From assembly GCF_016765795.1 (NCBI RefSeq), contig NZ_JAESVP010000011.1, forward strand, positions 1 to 64,000: DNA of 64,000 nucleotides, read 5' to 3'. A program made the position numbers and the translations under genes. Positions 56,664 to 64,000 of this stretch are shown here, one piece after another (the stretch's first letter is position 1; each line of letters opens with the position of its first letter). Below the pieces are notes generated by a model. It ran no database searches. It saw only the letters and a program-made list of their open reading frames with translations, and was not told the origin of the DNA. Source of the stretch: Fuscibacter oryzae (GTDB lineage Bacteria > Pseudomonadota > Alphaproteobacteria > Rhodobacterales > Rhodobacteraceae).

Positions 56664-57413
56664 TCACAGGTACATGCCGCCCGAAACCTCCAGCCGCTGG
56701 CCGGTCATCCAGTTGGCCTCTGCGGTCAGCAGGCTGGCCACGGCGGCGCCGATGTCATCGGGCTGTCCCACCCGGCCCATGGCGGTGACGCTGGCGACAA
56801 AGCTATTCAACTGCGCATTGTCGCGCACCGCCCCACCGCCAAAGTCGGTCTCAATCGCGCCGGGGGCGATCACGTTCACCGAAATGCCGCGCGGCCCCAG
56901 TTCGCGCGCCATATAGCGGGTCAGCGTTTCGATCCCGCCCTTCATCGCGCCATAGGCGGCATAGCCGGGCAGCGAGAACCGGGCCAGACCGGATGAGGTG
57001 TTCACCACCCGCCCGCCATCGCGCAGCAGGGGCAGCAAGCGCTGGGTCAGGAAGAAGGTCGATTTCAGGTGGATGTCCACCATCTGGTCGAATTGCTCTT
57101 CGGTTGTCTCGGCAAAGCTGGCATGAGTGCCGGTGCCTGCATTGTTCAGCAGAAAATCCAAGGCGTCATGGCCAAGGGTTTTCAGGGTTTCGGCCAGCAC
57201 TTCGGCAAAGGCTGCGAAGGTGGCAGCCTTGGACACATCCAGCGGCAGGGCTGCGGCCTTGATGCCGATGGCCCGCAGATCGGCCACCACATCATCAGCG
57301 GCAGCGCGATTGTTGTTGTAGGTCAGCACGATATCCACGCCCTTGCGGGCCAGATGCAGGGCGGTGTTGCGGCCAAGGCCACGGCTGCCGCCGGTGATAA
57401 GGGCAATGGTCAT
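56664..57413 (-). CDS. SDR-family oxidoreductase
   Basis: Classical short-chain dehydrogenase of 249 residues: NADP-binding TGGSRGLGRNTALHLAR (TGxxxGxG, 7-14), NNAGTGT (NAG motif), and the catalytic S..Y-x3-K: TSSGLARFSLPGYAAYGAMKGG (Y/K near 160). R15 and the N in TYNNNRAAAD suggest NADP preference. Substrate unknown. It is divergent from an AraC regulator (about 170 bases), which likely controls it. Confidence 0.9.
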   Translation of the reverse strand: MTIALITGGSRGLGRNTALHLARKGVDIVLTYNNNRAAADDVVADLRAIGIKAAALPLDVSKAATFAAFAEVLAETLKTLGHDALDFLLNNAGTGTHASFAETTEEQFDQMVDIHLKSTFFLTQRLLPLLRDGGRVVNTSSGLARFSLPGYAAYGAMKGGIETLTRYMARELGPRGISVNVIAPGAIETDFGGGAVRDNAQLNSFVASVTAMGRVGQPDDIGAAVASLLTAEANWMTGQRLEVSGGMYL

Positions 57414-57583
57414 GTCAGTCTCCTGTCGGGGTGCGATGACGGGAACTTAGGAGGTGCAGCATCACCATGCCTGCCGGTTTCTGCGGCTGCTCTGCCCGAT
57501 TGTCTAAAACATCACTGGGGGCGGCTTGTCGGCTGGTGGGGGCGGGCCTAGCTTTGGGCACAAGTTATAAAGGGCCCCCGTCC

Positions 57584-58477
57584 ATGCAGATCGATGCGCT
57601 GAAAACTCTGGCCCTGCGCCATGCCGATCAGGCTCGTGCCGGATATGAGCCGGTGGCGACTGGGGTTGCTGGCTTTTCGATCATCCGCACCCGCCAGCCC
57701 ACCGTGCTGCGCCCGCAGATCTATCAACCGGTGTTTTGTCTGGTCTTGCAGGGCACGAAAGAGCTGTATTCCGGGGATCGAAAGGTTGCCTTTGGTGCGA
57801 TGCAGTCACTGTTGGTCACGGTGGATTTGCCCGCGCTGACACGGATCGTGAAAGCCAGCCCGGCAGAACCCTATATCGCGCTGGCCTTGGGGCTGGATGC
57901 GGCCCTGCTGGCCGAAATGGCCGATCTGGTTCCAGAGCACACCGAGGCGGGCGGGCCGGGGTTCGGCATGGGGCAGGCAGATGGGGCAATTCTTGATGCG
58001 ATGGGGCGGATGGCGGCGCTGATCGGGCGGCCAGAGGCTGCGGGCGTGCTGGAACCGCTGATCCGGCGCGAAATTCATTACTGGCTGATGACCTCTTCCC
58101 ATGCGCCAATGTTGCGCCGGATTGTCAGCGCCGATGGCAATGGTGCGCGGATCGCCCGCGCCATAGGCACCATCCGGCGTGACTTTGCTGCCCGCCTGCC
58201 GGTGGACGATCTTGCCCGCGCGGCGGGGATGAGCCTTTCGGCCTTTCACGCCCATTTCCGCATCATGACCGCGACGACGCCGCTGCAATTCCAGAAAAGC
58301 CTGCGCCTGATCGAGGCGCGGCGGCTGTTGCTGGCGGGTGGCCACAGCGTGTCGCAGGCGGCTTTTGCCGTGGGCTATGAAAGCCCGACCCAGTTCAGCC
58401 GTGACTTTTCACGGCGGTTCGGTATTGCGCCATCCGGCGTGGCGCGGGCGGAAAGCGGCGGCGCAGAGGCGGCCTAA
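57584..58477 (+). CDS. AraC-family transcriptional regulator
   Basis: The 297-residue protein has an N-terminal AraC_N (cupin-like) domain ([16 protein letters not shown] near residue 48) and two C-terminal helix-turn-helices (about 195-290: [21 protein letters not shown] and [20 protein letters not shown]). ATG 57584 ([15 protein letters not shown]) is preferred to an upstream start at 57467 that lies in the promoter region. It probably governs the divergent SDR gene. Its TAA overlaps the TAG of convergent queF. Confidence 0.9.
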   Translation: MQIDALKTLALRHADQARAGYEPVATGVAGFSIIRTRQPTVLRPQIYQPVFCLVLQGTKELYSGDRKVAFGAMQSLLVTVDLPALTRIVKASPAEPYIALALGLDAALLAEMADLVPEHTEAGGPGFGMGQADGAILDAMGRMAALIGRPEAAGVLEPLIRREIHYWLMTSSHAPMLRRIVSADGNGARIARAIGTIRRDFAARLPVDDLARAAGMSLSAFHAHFRIMTATTPLQFQKSLRLIEARRLLLAGGHSVSQAAFAVGYESPTQFSRDFSRRFGIAPSGVARAESGGAEAA

Positions 58478-58938
58478 CCGCGCCCGCGATAGGGGGCCAC
58501 GCCCTGATCTGGCACCCAGGCCCCCGCAGGCGGCGCGCCCGTCTGCCAGAAGACATCAATCGGAATGCCGCCGCGCGGATACCAATAGGCCCCGATGCGC
58601 AGCCATTCCGGGGCCAGCAGGGCAACCAGCCGCTTGGCAATATCAATCGTGCAATCCTCATGGAACGCACCGTGGTTGCGAAAGCTGTGCAGGTACAGCT
58701 TCAGCGACTTCGATTCCACCAGCCAGTCGCGCGGGATGTAGTCGATCACGATATGCGCGAAATCGGGCTGCCCCGTCATCGGGCAAAGCGAGGTGAATTC
58801 GGGCGCGGTAAAGCGCACGACCGACAGGCTGCCCGCATGGCCAAAGGGCACCCGTTCCAACACCGCAGTTTCGGGGCTGGCGGGCAAGTCGGTCTTGGAA
58901 CCCAACTGAGTCAGGCCGGAAACGTCGGTGTGCGTCAT
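58474..58938 (-). CDS. queF: 7-cyano-7-deazaguanine (preQ0) reductase
   Basis: Reduces preQ0 to preQ1 with NADPH in queuosine synthesis. The 154-residue unimodular form has the active-site cysteine C52 in [12 protein letters not shown]59, and the QueF signature [20 protein letters not shown] near residue 82. ATG 58938 is preceded by AAGGAG. Type I (short) QueF. No other que gene is in the window. Confidence 0.95.
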   Translation of the reverse strand: MTHTDVSGLTQLGSKTDLPASPETAVLERVPFGHAGSLSVVRFTAPEFTSLCPMTGQPDFAHIVIDYIPRDWLVESKSLKLYLHSFRNHGAFHEDCTIDIAKRLVALLAPEWLRIGAYWYPRGGIPIDVFWQTGAPPAGAWVPDQGVAPYRGRG

Positions 58939-58987
58939 CTCGGACTCCTTGAAGGCGCAGGGGCGCGCTGATCGGTTCAGGCCAAAG

Positions 58988-59437
58988 TCAGCCGCGTTGA
59001 ACCAAGACCAGCCCCGCAACCATAGCGGCGATCCCTGCCGCGCGGGTCATCGACAGGCTGTGAACCGTGGCGCCGAACAGGGCGAAATGGTCAATCAGCG
59101 TGGCTGCAATCATCTGACCCAGCAACACGCAGAACACTGCATTTCCAACCCCGAAGCGCGGTGCAACCCATGTGACCGACAGGACATAGAAGGCGACAAA
59201 AAGGCCCGCCAGAAACAGATGTTTCGGCTGGGCAGGCAGGGCGGAGAGTGCAGGGCTCTGGCCTGACACCAGCAGAACCACACCGCATGCCAGCAAGGCC
59301 ACCGCGAACAGCACGACCGATGCCGCTACGGGGGCTGCAATCCTGCTGCCCAATTGCGAATTCAGCGCCGCCAGCATCGGGATGCCGATGCCGGCCAACA
59401 GCATGATCGCGGCATAGCGCAAAGTGTCACCTGACAT
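58988..59437 (-). CDS. DMT-superfamily transporter (DUF606/YdcZ type)
   Basis: The 149-residue protein has five hydrophobic helices and the DUF606 pattern ([20 protein letters not shown], then [20 protein letters not shown]). Such five-helix proteins act as half-size drug/metabolite transporters, often in dimers; substrate unknown. ATG 59437 has GGAGG 8 bases upstream and beats two earlier in-frame starts. It precedes queF by 49 bases on the same strand, so preQ0 or guanine-type transport is conceivable but unsupported. Confidence 0.85.
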   Translation of the reverse strand: MSGDTLRYAAIMLLAGIGIPMLAALNSQLGSRIAAPVAASVVLFAVALLACGVVLLVSGQSPALSALPAQPKHLFLAGLFVAFYVLSVTWVAPRFGVGNAVFCVLLGQMIAATLIDHFALFGATVHSLSMTRAAGIAAMVAGLVLVQRG

Positions 59438-59533
59438 AGCAAGGCCCTCCATTGCGATTTGCACCACAGTATAGTGCCGCCGCGCAACCTGACCAGTCGT
59501 TTGGCAAGCCTAGAAAGGGCTTGCCAAAGTTGA

Positions 59534-60700
59534 TCAGACCGCCTTTTTCAACGCCTCGATCAGATCGGTCTTTTCCCAGCTAAAGCCGCCATCCGCCTCT
59601 GGCGCGCGACCGAAATGGCCATAGGCGCTGGTGCGGGCATAGATCGGGCGGTTCAGGTCCAGGTGGGTGCGGATGCCGCGCGGGGTCAGGTCCATCACCT
59701 GGGCCACGGCGCGTTCGATCACCGCCTCGTCTACCTGGCCCGTGCCATGGGTATCGACATAGATTGACAGCGGCTTGGCCACACCAATGGCATAGCTGAC
59801 CTGCAAGGTGCAGCGGTCAGCCAGACCGGCGGCGACGATGTTCTTGGCCAGATAGCGCGCGGCATAGGCGGCGGAACGGTCAACCTTGGTCGGGTCTTTG
59901 CCGCTGAAAGCGCCGCCGCCATGGGGGGCAGCCCCGCCATAGGTATCGACGATGATCTTGCGGCCCGTCAGCCCCGCGTCGCCATCGGGTCCGCCGATCA
60001 CGAAGGTGCCGGTCGGGTTCACATGCCATTCGGTCTTTTTGGTCAGCCAGCCTTCGGGCAGGATCTCGCGGATATAGGGTTCCACGATACCGCGGATCAC
60101 CTTGGACGTCTGGCGTTTCGAGGTGTGCTGGGTAGACAGCACGATCGAGGTCACCTCAACCGGCTTGCCGTTTTCATAGCGCAGCGAGATCTGGCTTTTC
60201 GCATCCGGGCCAAGGGTCGGCTCGGCACCCGATTTGCGCACTTCGGCCAGACGGCGGAGGATCGCGTGGGAATATTGGATCGGAGCCGGCATGAACTCGG
60301 GCGTCTCACGCGTGGCATAGCCGAACATGATGCCCTGATCGCCCGCGCCATCGCGGTCAACGCCTTGGGCGATATGGGCGGATTGTTCGTGCAGATAGTT
60401 CTGCACCTTGATCTTTTCCCAATGGAACTTTTTCTGCTCGTACCCGATGTCGCGCACGCAGTCGCGCACGATGCCGTCGATACGGTCCATCATCGCCTTG
60501 GTCTTTTCCTTGGTGGAAAGACCAACTTCGCCGCCCACAACCACACGGTTCGTGGTGGCAAAGGTTTCACAGGCGACACGGGCGTTCGGTTCTTCGGTCA
60601 GGAAGGCATCCAGCACTGCATCGGAAATGCGGTCGCACACCTTGTCAGGGTGCCCCTCCGACACGGATTCAGAGGTGAAGACATAGTTCAGTCTGCTCAT
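59534..60700 (-). CDS. metK: S-adenosylmethionine synthetase
   Basis: Forms SAM from methionine and ATP. The 388 residues contain [15 protein letters not shown] (ATP site, GHPDK 16-20), [12 protein letters not shown] (near 119), the P-loop-like [19 protein letters not shown] and the C-terminal [17 protein letters not shown] in part. ATG 60700 lies behind a GGAG that is itself inside a SAM/SAH riboswitch, so translation is under direct feedback. Standard length. Confidence 0.97.
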   Translation of the reverse strand: MSRLNYVFTSESVSEGHPDKVCDRISDAVLDAFLTEEPNARVACETFATTNRVVVGGEVGLSTKEKTKAMMDRIDGIVRDCVRDIGYEQKKFHWEKIKVQNYLHEQSAHIAQGVDRDGAGDQGIMFGYATRETPEFMPAPIQYSHAILRRLAEVRKSGAEPTLGPDAKSQISLRYENGKPVEVTSIVLSTQHTSKRQTSKVIRGIVEPYIREILPEGWLTKKTEWHVNPTGTFVIGGPDGDAGLTGRKIIVDTYGGAAPHGGGAFSGKDPTKVDRSAAYAARYLAKNIVAAGLADRCTLQVSYAIGVAKPLSIYVDTHGTGQVDEAVIERAVAQVMDLTPRGIRTHLDLNRPIYARTSAYGHFGRAPEADGGFSWEKTDLIEALKKAV

Positions 60701-60706
60701 GGGAAG

Positions 60707-60751
60707 TGCTCCATTGGATATCCCCGTCACGCCAGGAAGCCGTTGTGACGG
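60707..60751 (-). ncRNA. SAM/SAH riboswitch upstream of metK
   Basis: On the minus strand CCGTCACAACGGCTTCCTGG, then CGTGACGG, a short insert, and AATGGAGCA: the stem GTCAC/GTGAC with the conserved AACGGCTTCCTGGC loop and a downstream AATGGAGCA that forms the pseudoknot. This is the known SAM/SAH class of Rhodobacterales, almost always before metK. The pseudoknot contains GGAG, the metK ribosome binding site, so ligand binding blocks translation initiation. Confidence 0.92.
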
Positions 60752-60791
60752 TTTGATTGCGGGCGATGCCTAGGGGCAATGGCGGGCAGGG

Positions 60792-62285
60792 TCAAGCCAC
60801 TCTGCGGTGCCGAGGCCGGATCAACGCAAGGGAGAGCCCGGCCAGCAACACTAGCACCGGAGTTTCGCCGAACCGGGCATAGGGCGTGGGCGGTCGCGCG
60901 CCGGGCAGGGTAACATCCAGCGCGCCCTCAGTCTGGAACGGCAGGCTGGCGATGGTGCGCCCCCGCGCATCGTAAACCGCTGTCACGCCGGTATTGCCCA
61001 CCCGAACCAGCGGCAGGCCCATCTCAATGGCACGCAGGCGGGCAAGGGCGGCGTGCTGGAACGGACCGGTCAGGCTGCCGAACCACGCATCATTGGTGAT
61101 TTGCAGCATCCAGTCGGCGCGGTCAGGCGCGGCCCGCACATCTTGCGGAAAAACCGCCTCATAGCAGATCAGCGGCAGCACCTTGCCCAGCTTTTGGCCA
61201 AGATCAACCACCCTTGGCCCCGGCCCGGCGCTATAGCCCGCCCCGGCCTGAGAGGCGAAGGCCCGCACCCCGAACAGCCGGAACATCACATCGCCCGCCG
61301 GGATATATTCGCCAAAGGGCACCAGATGCGCCTTGTCATAGCGCGCCGCCTCTGCCCCATCGGGCGCAATCACGGTCAGGCTGTTCCACGCCAGATCGCC
61401 GTCCATCCGCTGCGCGCCAATCGCCACCGGCGCATTGTGGCCAACCCCGCCGATCATGCCGAAAATCTCTGGGTGCAGGTCCAGCGAATAGGGCAGCGCG
61501 GTTTCGGGCCAGATTGTCAGGTCGCGCAGCGGGCCTTCGGCGGTCAGCCGCATCAGCAGGTCAAAATGGGTCTGCGCCAGCGCAGGGTCCCATTTCAGCG
61601 CCTGTTCGGCATTGGGCTGGATCAGCCGCAGGGTCACATCGCGCGGCGCAGGGTCGGGCTGCGACAGATCGCGGATACCAAGGCCCCAAGCGGCGGCAAC
61701 CAGCAATGCCGCCCCCGCCATCGGGACGATGCGCAACCGCGACAAGCCCGCCGCCGCCAGCAGCGTCAGCAGCGTCAGGCCATAGCCGCCAAACAGGCTG
61801 GCGGTCTGGATGACGGGGGCGTGAAACCAGATATGGCCGGGCAAGGCCCAGGGAAAGCCGGTCAGCACATGGCCCCGCAGCATCTCTGCCGCCGTCAGCG
61901 TCAGCGCAAAGGCCAGCGCAGGGCGGGGCAGGCGGGTGGCCACCATGGCCGCCGCCATCCAGAACAGCGCCAGACCAAAGGACAGAAAGACCACGGCAAA
62001 GGGGATCATCCAGGCATAGGCGGCGGCATCAACCAGAAACGGCTCGGTAATCCAGTTCAGCGCCAGCGCGAAATGCGCGGCCCCGCCTATGAGCGCCAAC
62101 CAGCCAGCTCCCCGGCGGTTTGCCACCAGCCAGACCAGCAAGGCATAGCCGGGCAGGGCGACCCACCATAGGCCAAAGGGTTCCTGCCCAAGTGCTGCCA
62201 GCGTCCCGGCCAATACCGCCAGCCCGGCCAAGCCACGGCCCGGCCAAGCAGCTCGGGCCGCCTGGAGCCACCGCCGCAAGATCAC
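60792..62285 (-). CDS. lnt: Apolipoprotein N-acyltransferase
   Basis: Transfers the third acyl chain to lipoproteins in the inner membrane. The 497 residues have about seven membrane helices at the N-terminus and one at the end, with a carbon-nitrogen hydrolase domain between (about 215-470): catalytic E in TIWPETALPYS, K in YDKAHLVPFGEYIP and C in PLICYEAVFP, all three present. It is followed by metK after 91 bases and begins directly behind the CorC gene (adjacent bases), the conserved ybeY-corC-lnt order. Confidence 0.95.
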   Translation of the reverse strand: MILRRWLQAARAAWPGRGLAGLAVLAGTLAALGQEPFGLWWVALPGYALLVWLVANRRGAGWLALIGGAAHFALALNWITEPFLVDAAAYAWMIPFAVVFLSFGLALFWMAAAMVATRLPRPALAFALTLTAAEMLRGHVLTGFPWALPGHIWFHAPVIQTASLFGGYGLTLLTLLAAAGLSRLRIVPMAGAALLVAAAWGLGIRDLSQPDPAPRDVTLRLIQPNAEQALKWDPALAQTHFDLLMRLTAEGPLRDLTIWPETALPYSLDLHPEIFGMIGGVGHNAPVAIGAQRMDGDLAWNSLTVIAPDGAEAARYDKAHLVPFGEYIPAGDVMFRLFGVRAFASQAGAGYSAGPGPRVVDLGQKLGKVLPLICYEAVFPQDVRAAPDRADWMLQITNDAWFGSLTGPFQHAALARLRAIEMGLPLVRVGNTGVTAVYDARGRTIASLPFQTEGALDVTLPGARPPTPYARFGETPVLVLLAGLSLALIRPRHRRVA

Positions 62286-63176
62286 CTATTTCGCCGCTAG
62301 CTCAACGGGTTCCACAGGCGTCTCCGCACCGGGTAGCCGCACCCGCAACCGTTTGATCCGGCGGGCGTCTGCGTCGATGACCTCAAACTCGATGCCCTTC
62401 TCATGGGTGACAATCTCGCCCCGTGCGGGCACCCGGCCCGTGCGCAGAAACACCAGACCGCCCAGCGTGTCGATTTCGGCATCGTCTTCATCGGTGCGCA
62501 GGGGCATTCCGATGGCCTTCTCGAAATCCTCCAGCGGGGTCAGCGCCTGCGCGACAAAGACGCCGGGCTTTTCCTCTTTCCACATCGCGCCTTCGTCTTC
62601 GTCGTGCTCATCCTCAATCTCGCCGATCACGGTTTCGATCAGGTCTTCGATGGTCACCAACCCGTCCACGCCGCCATATTCATCGATCACCAGCGCCATG
62701 TGAATCCGGTCGCGCTGCATCTTTTGCAGCAGCGTGCCCGCAGGCATTGACGGGGGCGCAAACAGCACCGGGCGCAGCAGCTTTTTCAGGCTGAACCGCC
62801 CCGCCGCACCAAAGCCGTATTGCAGCGCCAGATCCTTCAGCAGCACCAGTCCCTCGGGGTTGTCCAGCGTGCCCTTGTAGACCGGCAGGCGCGAAAATCC
62901 GTGCTTGCGAAAGGCCTCGACCAGTTCATCCTTGCCGATGTCCAAGGGCACGGCGGCAATGTCAACCTTGGGGATCGCCACATCGTCCACCCGTAGGCGG
63001 CGCAGGTTGCCAAGGCCGTGGCCCGTATTGTGACCAGAGGGCGGCGCTTCGGCCTGCCCGGTCGTGTCCTGCGGGGAGAGGGCGTTCAGAATCCGCCCAA
63101 AAAATCCACGAGATTGCGTGTCGCCATCCGTGTTGCCTTGCGCTGATGCGCCCGACTCGTCGCTGCTACTGCCCAT
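62286..63176 (-). CDS. corC: CorC/HlyC-family CBS-domain protein
   Basis: About 296 residues: a pair of CBS domains (about 60-180; RLPVYKGTLDNPEGLVLLKD, PAGTLLQKMQRDRIHMALVI, DEYGGVDGLVTIEDLIETVI) and a C-terminal CorC_HlyC transporter-associated domain (about 215-285, with FLRTGRVPARGE). No membrane DUF21 domain is present, so this is the soluble CorC type linked to magnesium/cobalt efflux or heavy-metal control. ATG 63176 has AAGGA upstream; an alternative TTG at 63218 overlaps the ybeY stop (TTGA) and would give 310 residues. Confidence 0.9.
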   Translation of the reverse strand: MGSSSDESGASAQGNTDGDTQSRGFFGRILNALSPQDTTGQAEAPPSGHNTGHGLGNLRRLRVDDVAIPKVDIAAVPLDIGKDELVEAFRKHGFSRLPVYKGTLDNPEGLVLLKDLALQYGFGAAGRFSLKKLLRPVLFAPPSMPAGTLLQKMQRDRIHMALVIDEYGGVDGLVTIEDLIETVIGEIEDEHDEDEGAMWKEEKPGVFVAQALTPLEDFEKAIGMPLRTDEDDAEIDTLGGLVFLRTGRVPARGEIVTHEKGIEFEVIDADARRIKRLRVRLPGAETPVEPVELAAK

Positions 63177-63214
63177 TGGTCCTTGGTCCAAACGCACCCT
63201 TGCCGGATGCTGCT

Positions 63215-63754
63215 TCAATATGGGTCAGAAAGGCCCATCCGCGCAAGTATCGCGGTCTCTGTCGATTCCATAAGCTCTGCATCGGCATCATCGATATGGT
63301 CATAGCCCAAAAGATGCAGAAACCCGTGAACGACCAGATGTGTCACATGCTCGGCCATCGGTTTACCCGCCTCGGCCGCCTCGCGCGCGCAGGTATCATA
63401 GGCGATGGCAATATCGCCCAGATGTTCGGGGTCATCCGCCTCGCCCGGCGTGGGCAGGTCGGGTGCCATGCCGGGCGAGTCACTTGCACGTTCGTCCGAA
63501 GGCCAGGACAACACATTGGTGGGCTTGGGTTTTCCACGATGATCGGCATTCAGCGTGGCGATGCGGGTATCGTCACATGCCATCACGCACAGGGTAAAGC
63601 CTTTCGCGGGCAGGTTCAGATGGGTCAGCGCCTGCCGAACCACCTGATCGGCCAGCGGTTCAAGCCCGAACTCCTCCCAGCGCGCATCCTCAATGACGAA
63701 ATCTACCAATGGTTCCAGATGGTTGTCTGGCAAAGTTGATGCTGTCACAGCCAT
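63215..63754 (-). CDS. ybeY: Endoribonuclease YbeY (rRNA maturation)
   Basis: Zinc-dependent single-strand RNase for 16S rRNA 3' maturation and ribosome quality control. The 179 residues have [10 protein letters not shown] and the metal motif H-x3-H-x5-H in [14 protein letters not shown] near residue 145. ATG 63754 overlaps the end of pyrD by 10 bases. It is followed by corC and lnt, the conserved order. Confidence 0.95.
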   Translation of the reverse strand: MAVTASTLPDNHLEPLVDFVIEDARWEEFGLEPLADQVVRQALTHLNLPAKGFTLCVMACDDTRIATLNADHRGKPKPTNVLSWPSDERASDSPGMAPDLPTPGEADDPEHLGDIAIAYDTCAREAAEAGKPMAEHVTHLVVHGFLHLLGYDHIDDADAELMESTETAILARMGLSDPY

Positions 63755-64000
63755 GCCCCCCGCCCGGTGCCGACCGCTGCTGCCACATTGGCCAAACCGG
63801 CTTTCCGCGCCCGATCTTCCAGCCCGCGCAGCACGTCCGTGACCAGCGACATGCCGTTATAAACCAGCGCGCTGTAAAGTTGCAGCGCCGAGGCCCCCGC
63901 CAACAGCTTTTGCCAGGCCTCTTCGGCGCTGGAAATGCCACCCACCCCGATCAGCGGCAGCTTTCCTTCGGTCAGCTTCGACAGTTGAGCCAACACACGC
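63745..64000 (-). CDS. pyrD: Dihydroorotate dehydrogenase (quinone), C-terminal part; cut by window edge
   Basis: The last 85 or so residues are visible on the minus strand: [20 protein letters not shown] (FMN phosphate site), [19 protein letters not shown] and the terminal helix. This is the end of class 2 PyrD, which oxidises dihydroorotate to orotate at the inner membrane and reduces quinone. The N-terminus lies beyond 64000. The stop lies inside the beginning of ybeY. Confidence 0.9.
   Translation of the reverse strand, partial: RVLAQLSKLTEGKLPLIGVGGISSAEEAWQKLLAGASALQLYSALVYNGMSLVTDVLRGLEDRARKAGLANVAAAVGTGRGAWL

Overview
The window is chromosomal DNA of an alphaproteobacterium, most likely a member of the Rhodobacteraceae (Rhodobacter/Gemmobacter/Tabrizicola-like). 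The evidence is the high-GC coding style, a complete set of ethylmalonyl-CoA pathway landmark genes (ccr, ecm, mch, mcl2) interleaved with TCA-cycle operons as known from Rhodobacter sphaeroides, a SAM/SAH riboswitch in front of metK (a class known from Rhodobacterales), and GC-rich palindromic repeats at gene ends.

Region 1 (1-5190) is accessory. Pieces of IS3-family elements flank a broken, internally inverted locus that once encoded a large DUF1998/MZB helicase and a NERD-domain protein, plus a scrap of tyrosine integrase. It ends near a tRNA-Ala(GGC) gene and looks like a decayed genomic island of the defence type.

Region 2 (5230-24200) holds a FYDLN-type small acidic protein, a YgjP-like metalloprotease and a GntR regulator. 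A long minus-strand block follows: sucC - secreted protein - sucD - DUF805 - sucA - sucB - membrane protein, then a glycosyltransferase, a MAPEG protein and lpd. Upstream of sucC lie a paired palindromic operator and a second palindrome. Next come a periplasmic protein, a methyltransferase, pepT, cspA, mdh and a TauE/SafE permease.

Region 3 (24212-32690) carries mcl2, nnrU-like, DUF1737 and mch genes, a porin with a hairpin over its ribosome binding site, and the sdhCDA-lipoprotein-lipoprotein-sdhB operon. The sdh promoter has the same 21-bp-spaced operator as sucC.

Region 4 (32794-34766) is a quorum-sensing cassette: a LuxR-like protein without a DNA-binding domain, divergent from luxR followed by luxI.

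Region 5 (34808-47942) includes a DUF1989 protein, an aldo/keto reductase, an SHMT-like PLP enzyme with a divergent LysR regulator, deoD, ecm, a PlsB-like acyltransferase, ccr, a RecD-like helicase and an Lrp ligand-domain protein.

Region 6 (48015-64000) is housekeeping: trpF, lapA-like, ihfB, rpsA, a cytidylate kinase fused to a capsule-type glycosyltransferase domain, aroA, trmB, queF, metK with its riboswitch, lnt, a CorC-like protein, ybeY and the 3' end of pyrD.

Functionally, sucAB-lpd, sucCD, sdh and mdh cover 2-oxoglutarate to oxaloacetate. Ccr, Ecm, Mch and Mcl2 belong to the acetyl-CoA assimilation route that feeds malate and succinyl-CoA into the same cycle, so the window joins an anaplerotic pathway to the cycle it supplies. 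Most calls rest on recognisable motifs and lengths; operon and regulatory statements are inferences from spacing and palindromes. No stretch above 300 bases is without a gene.
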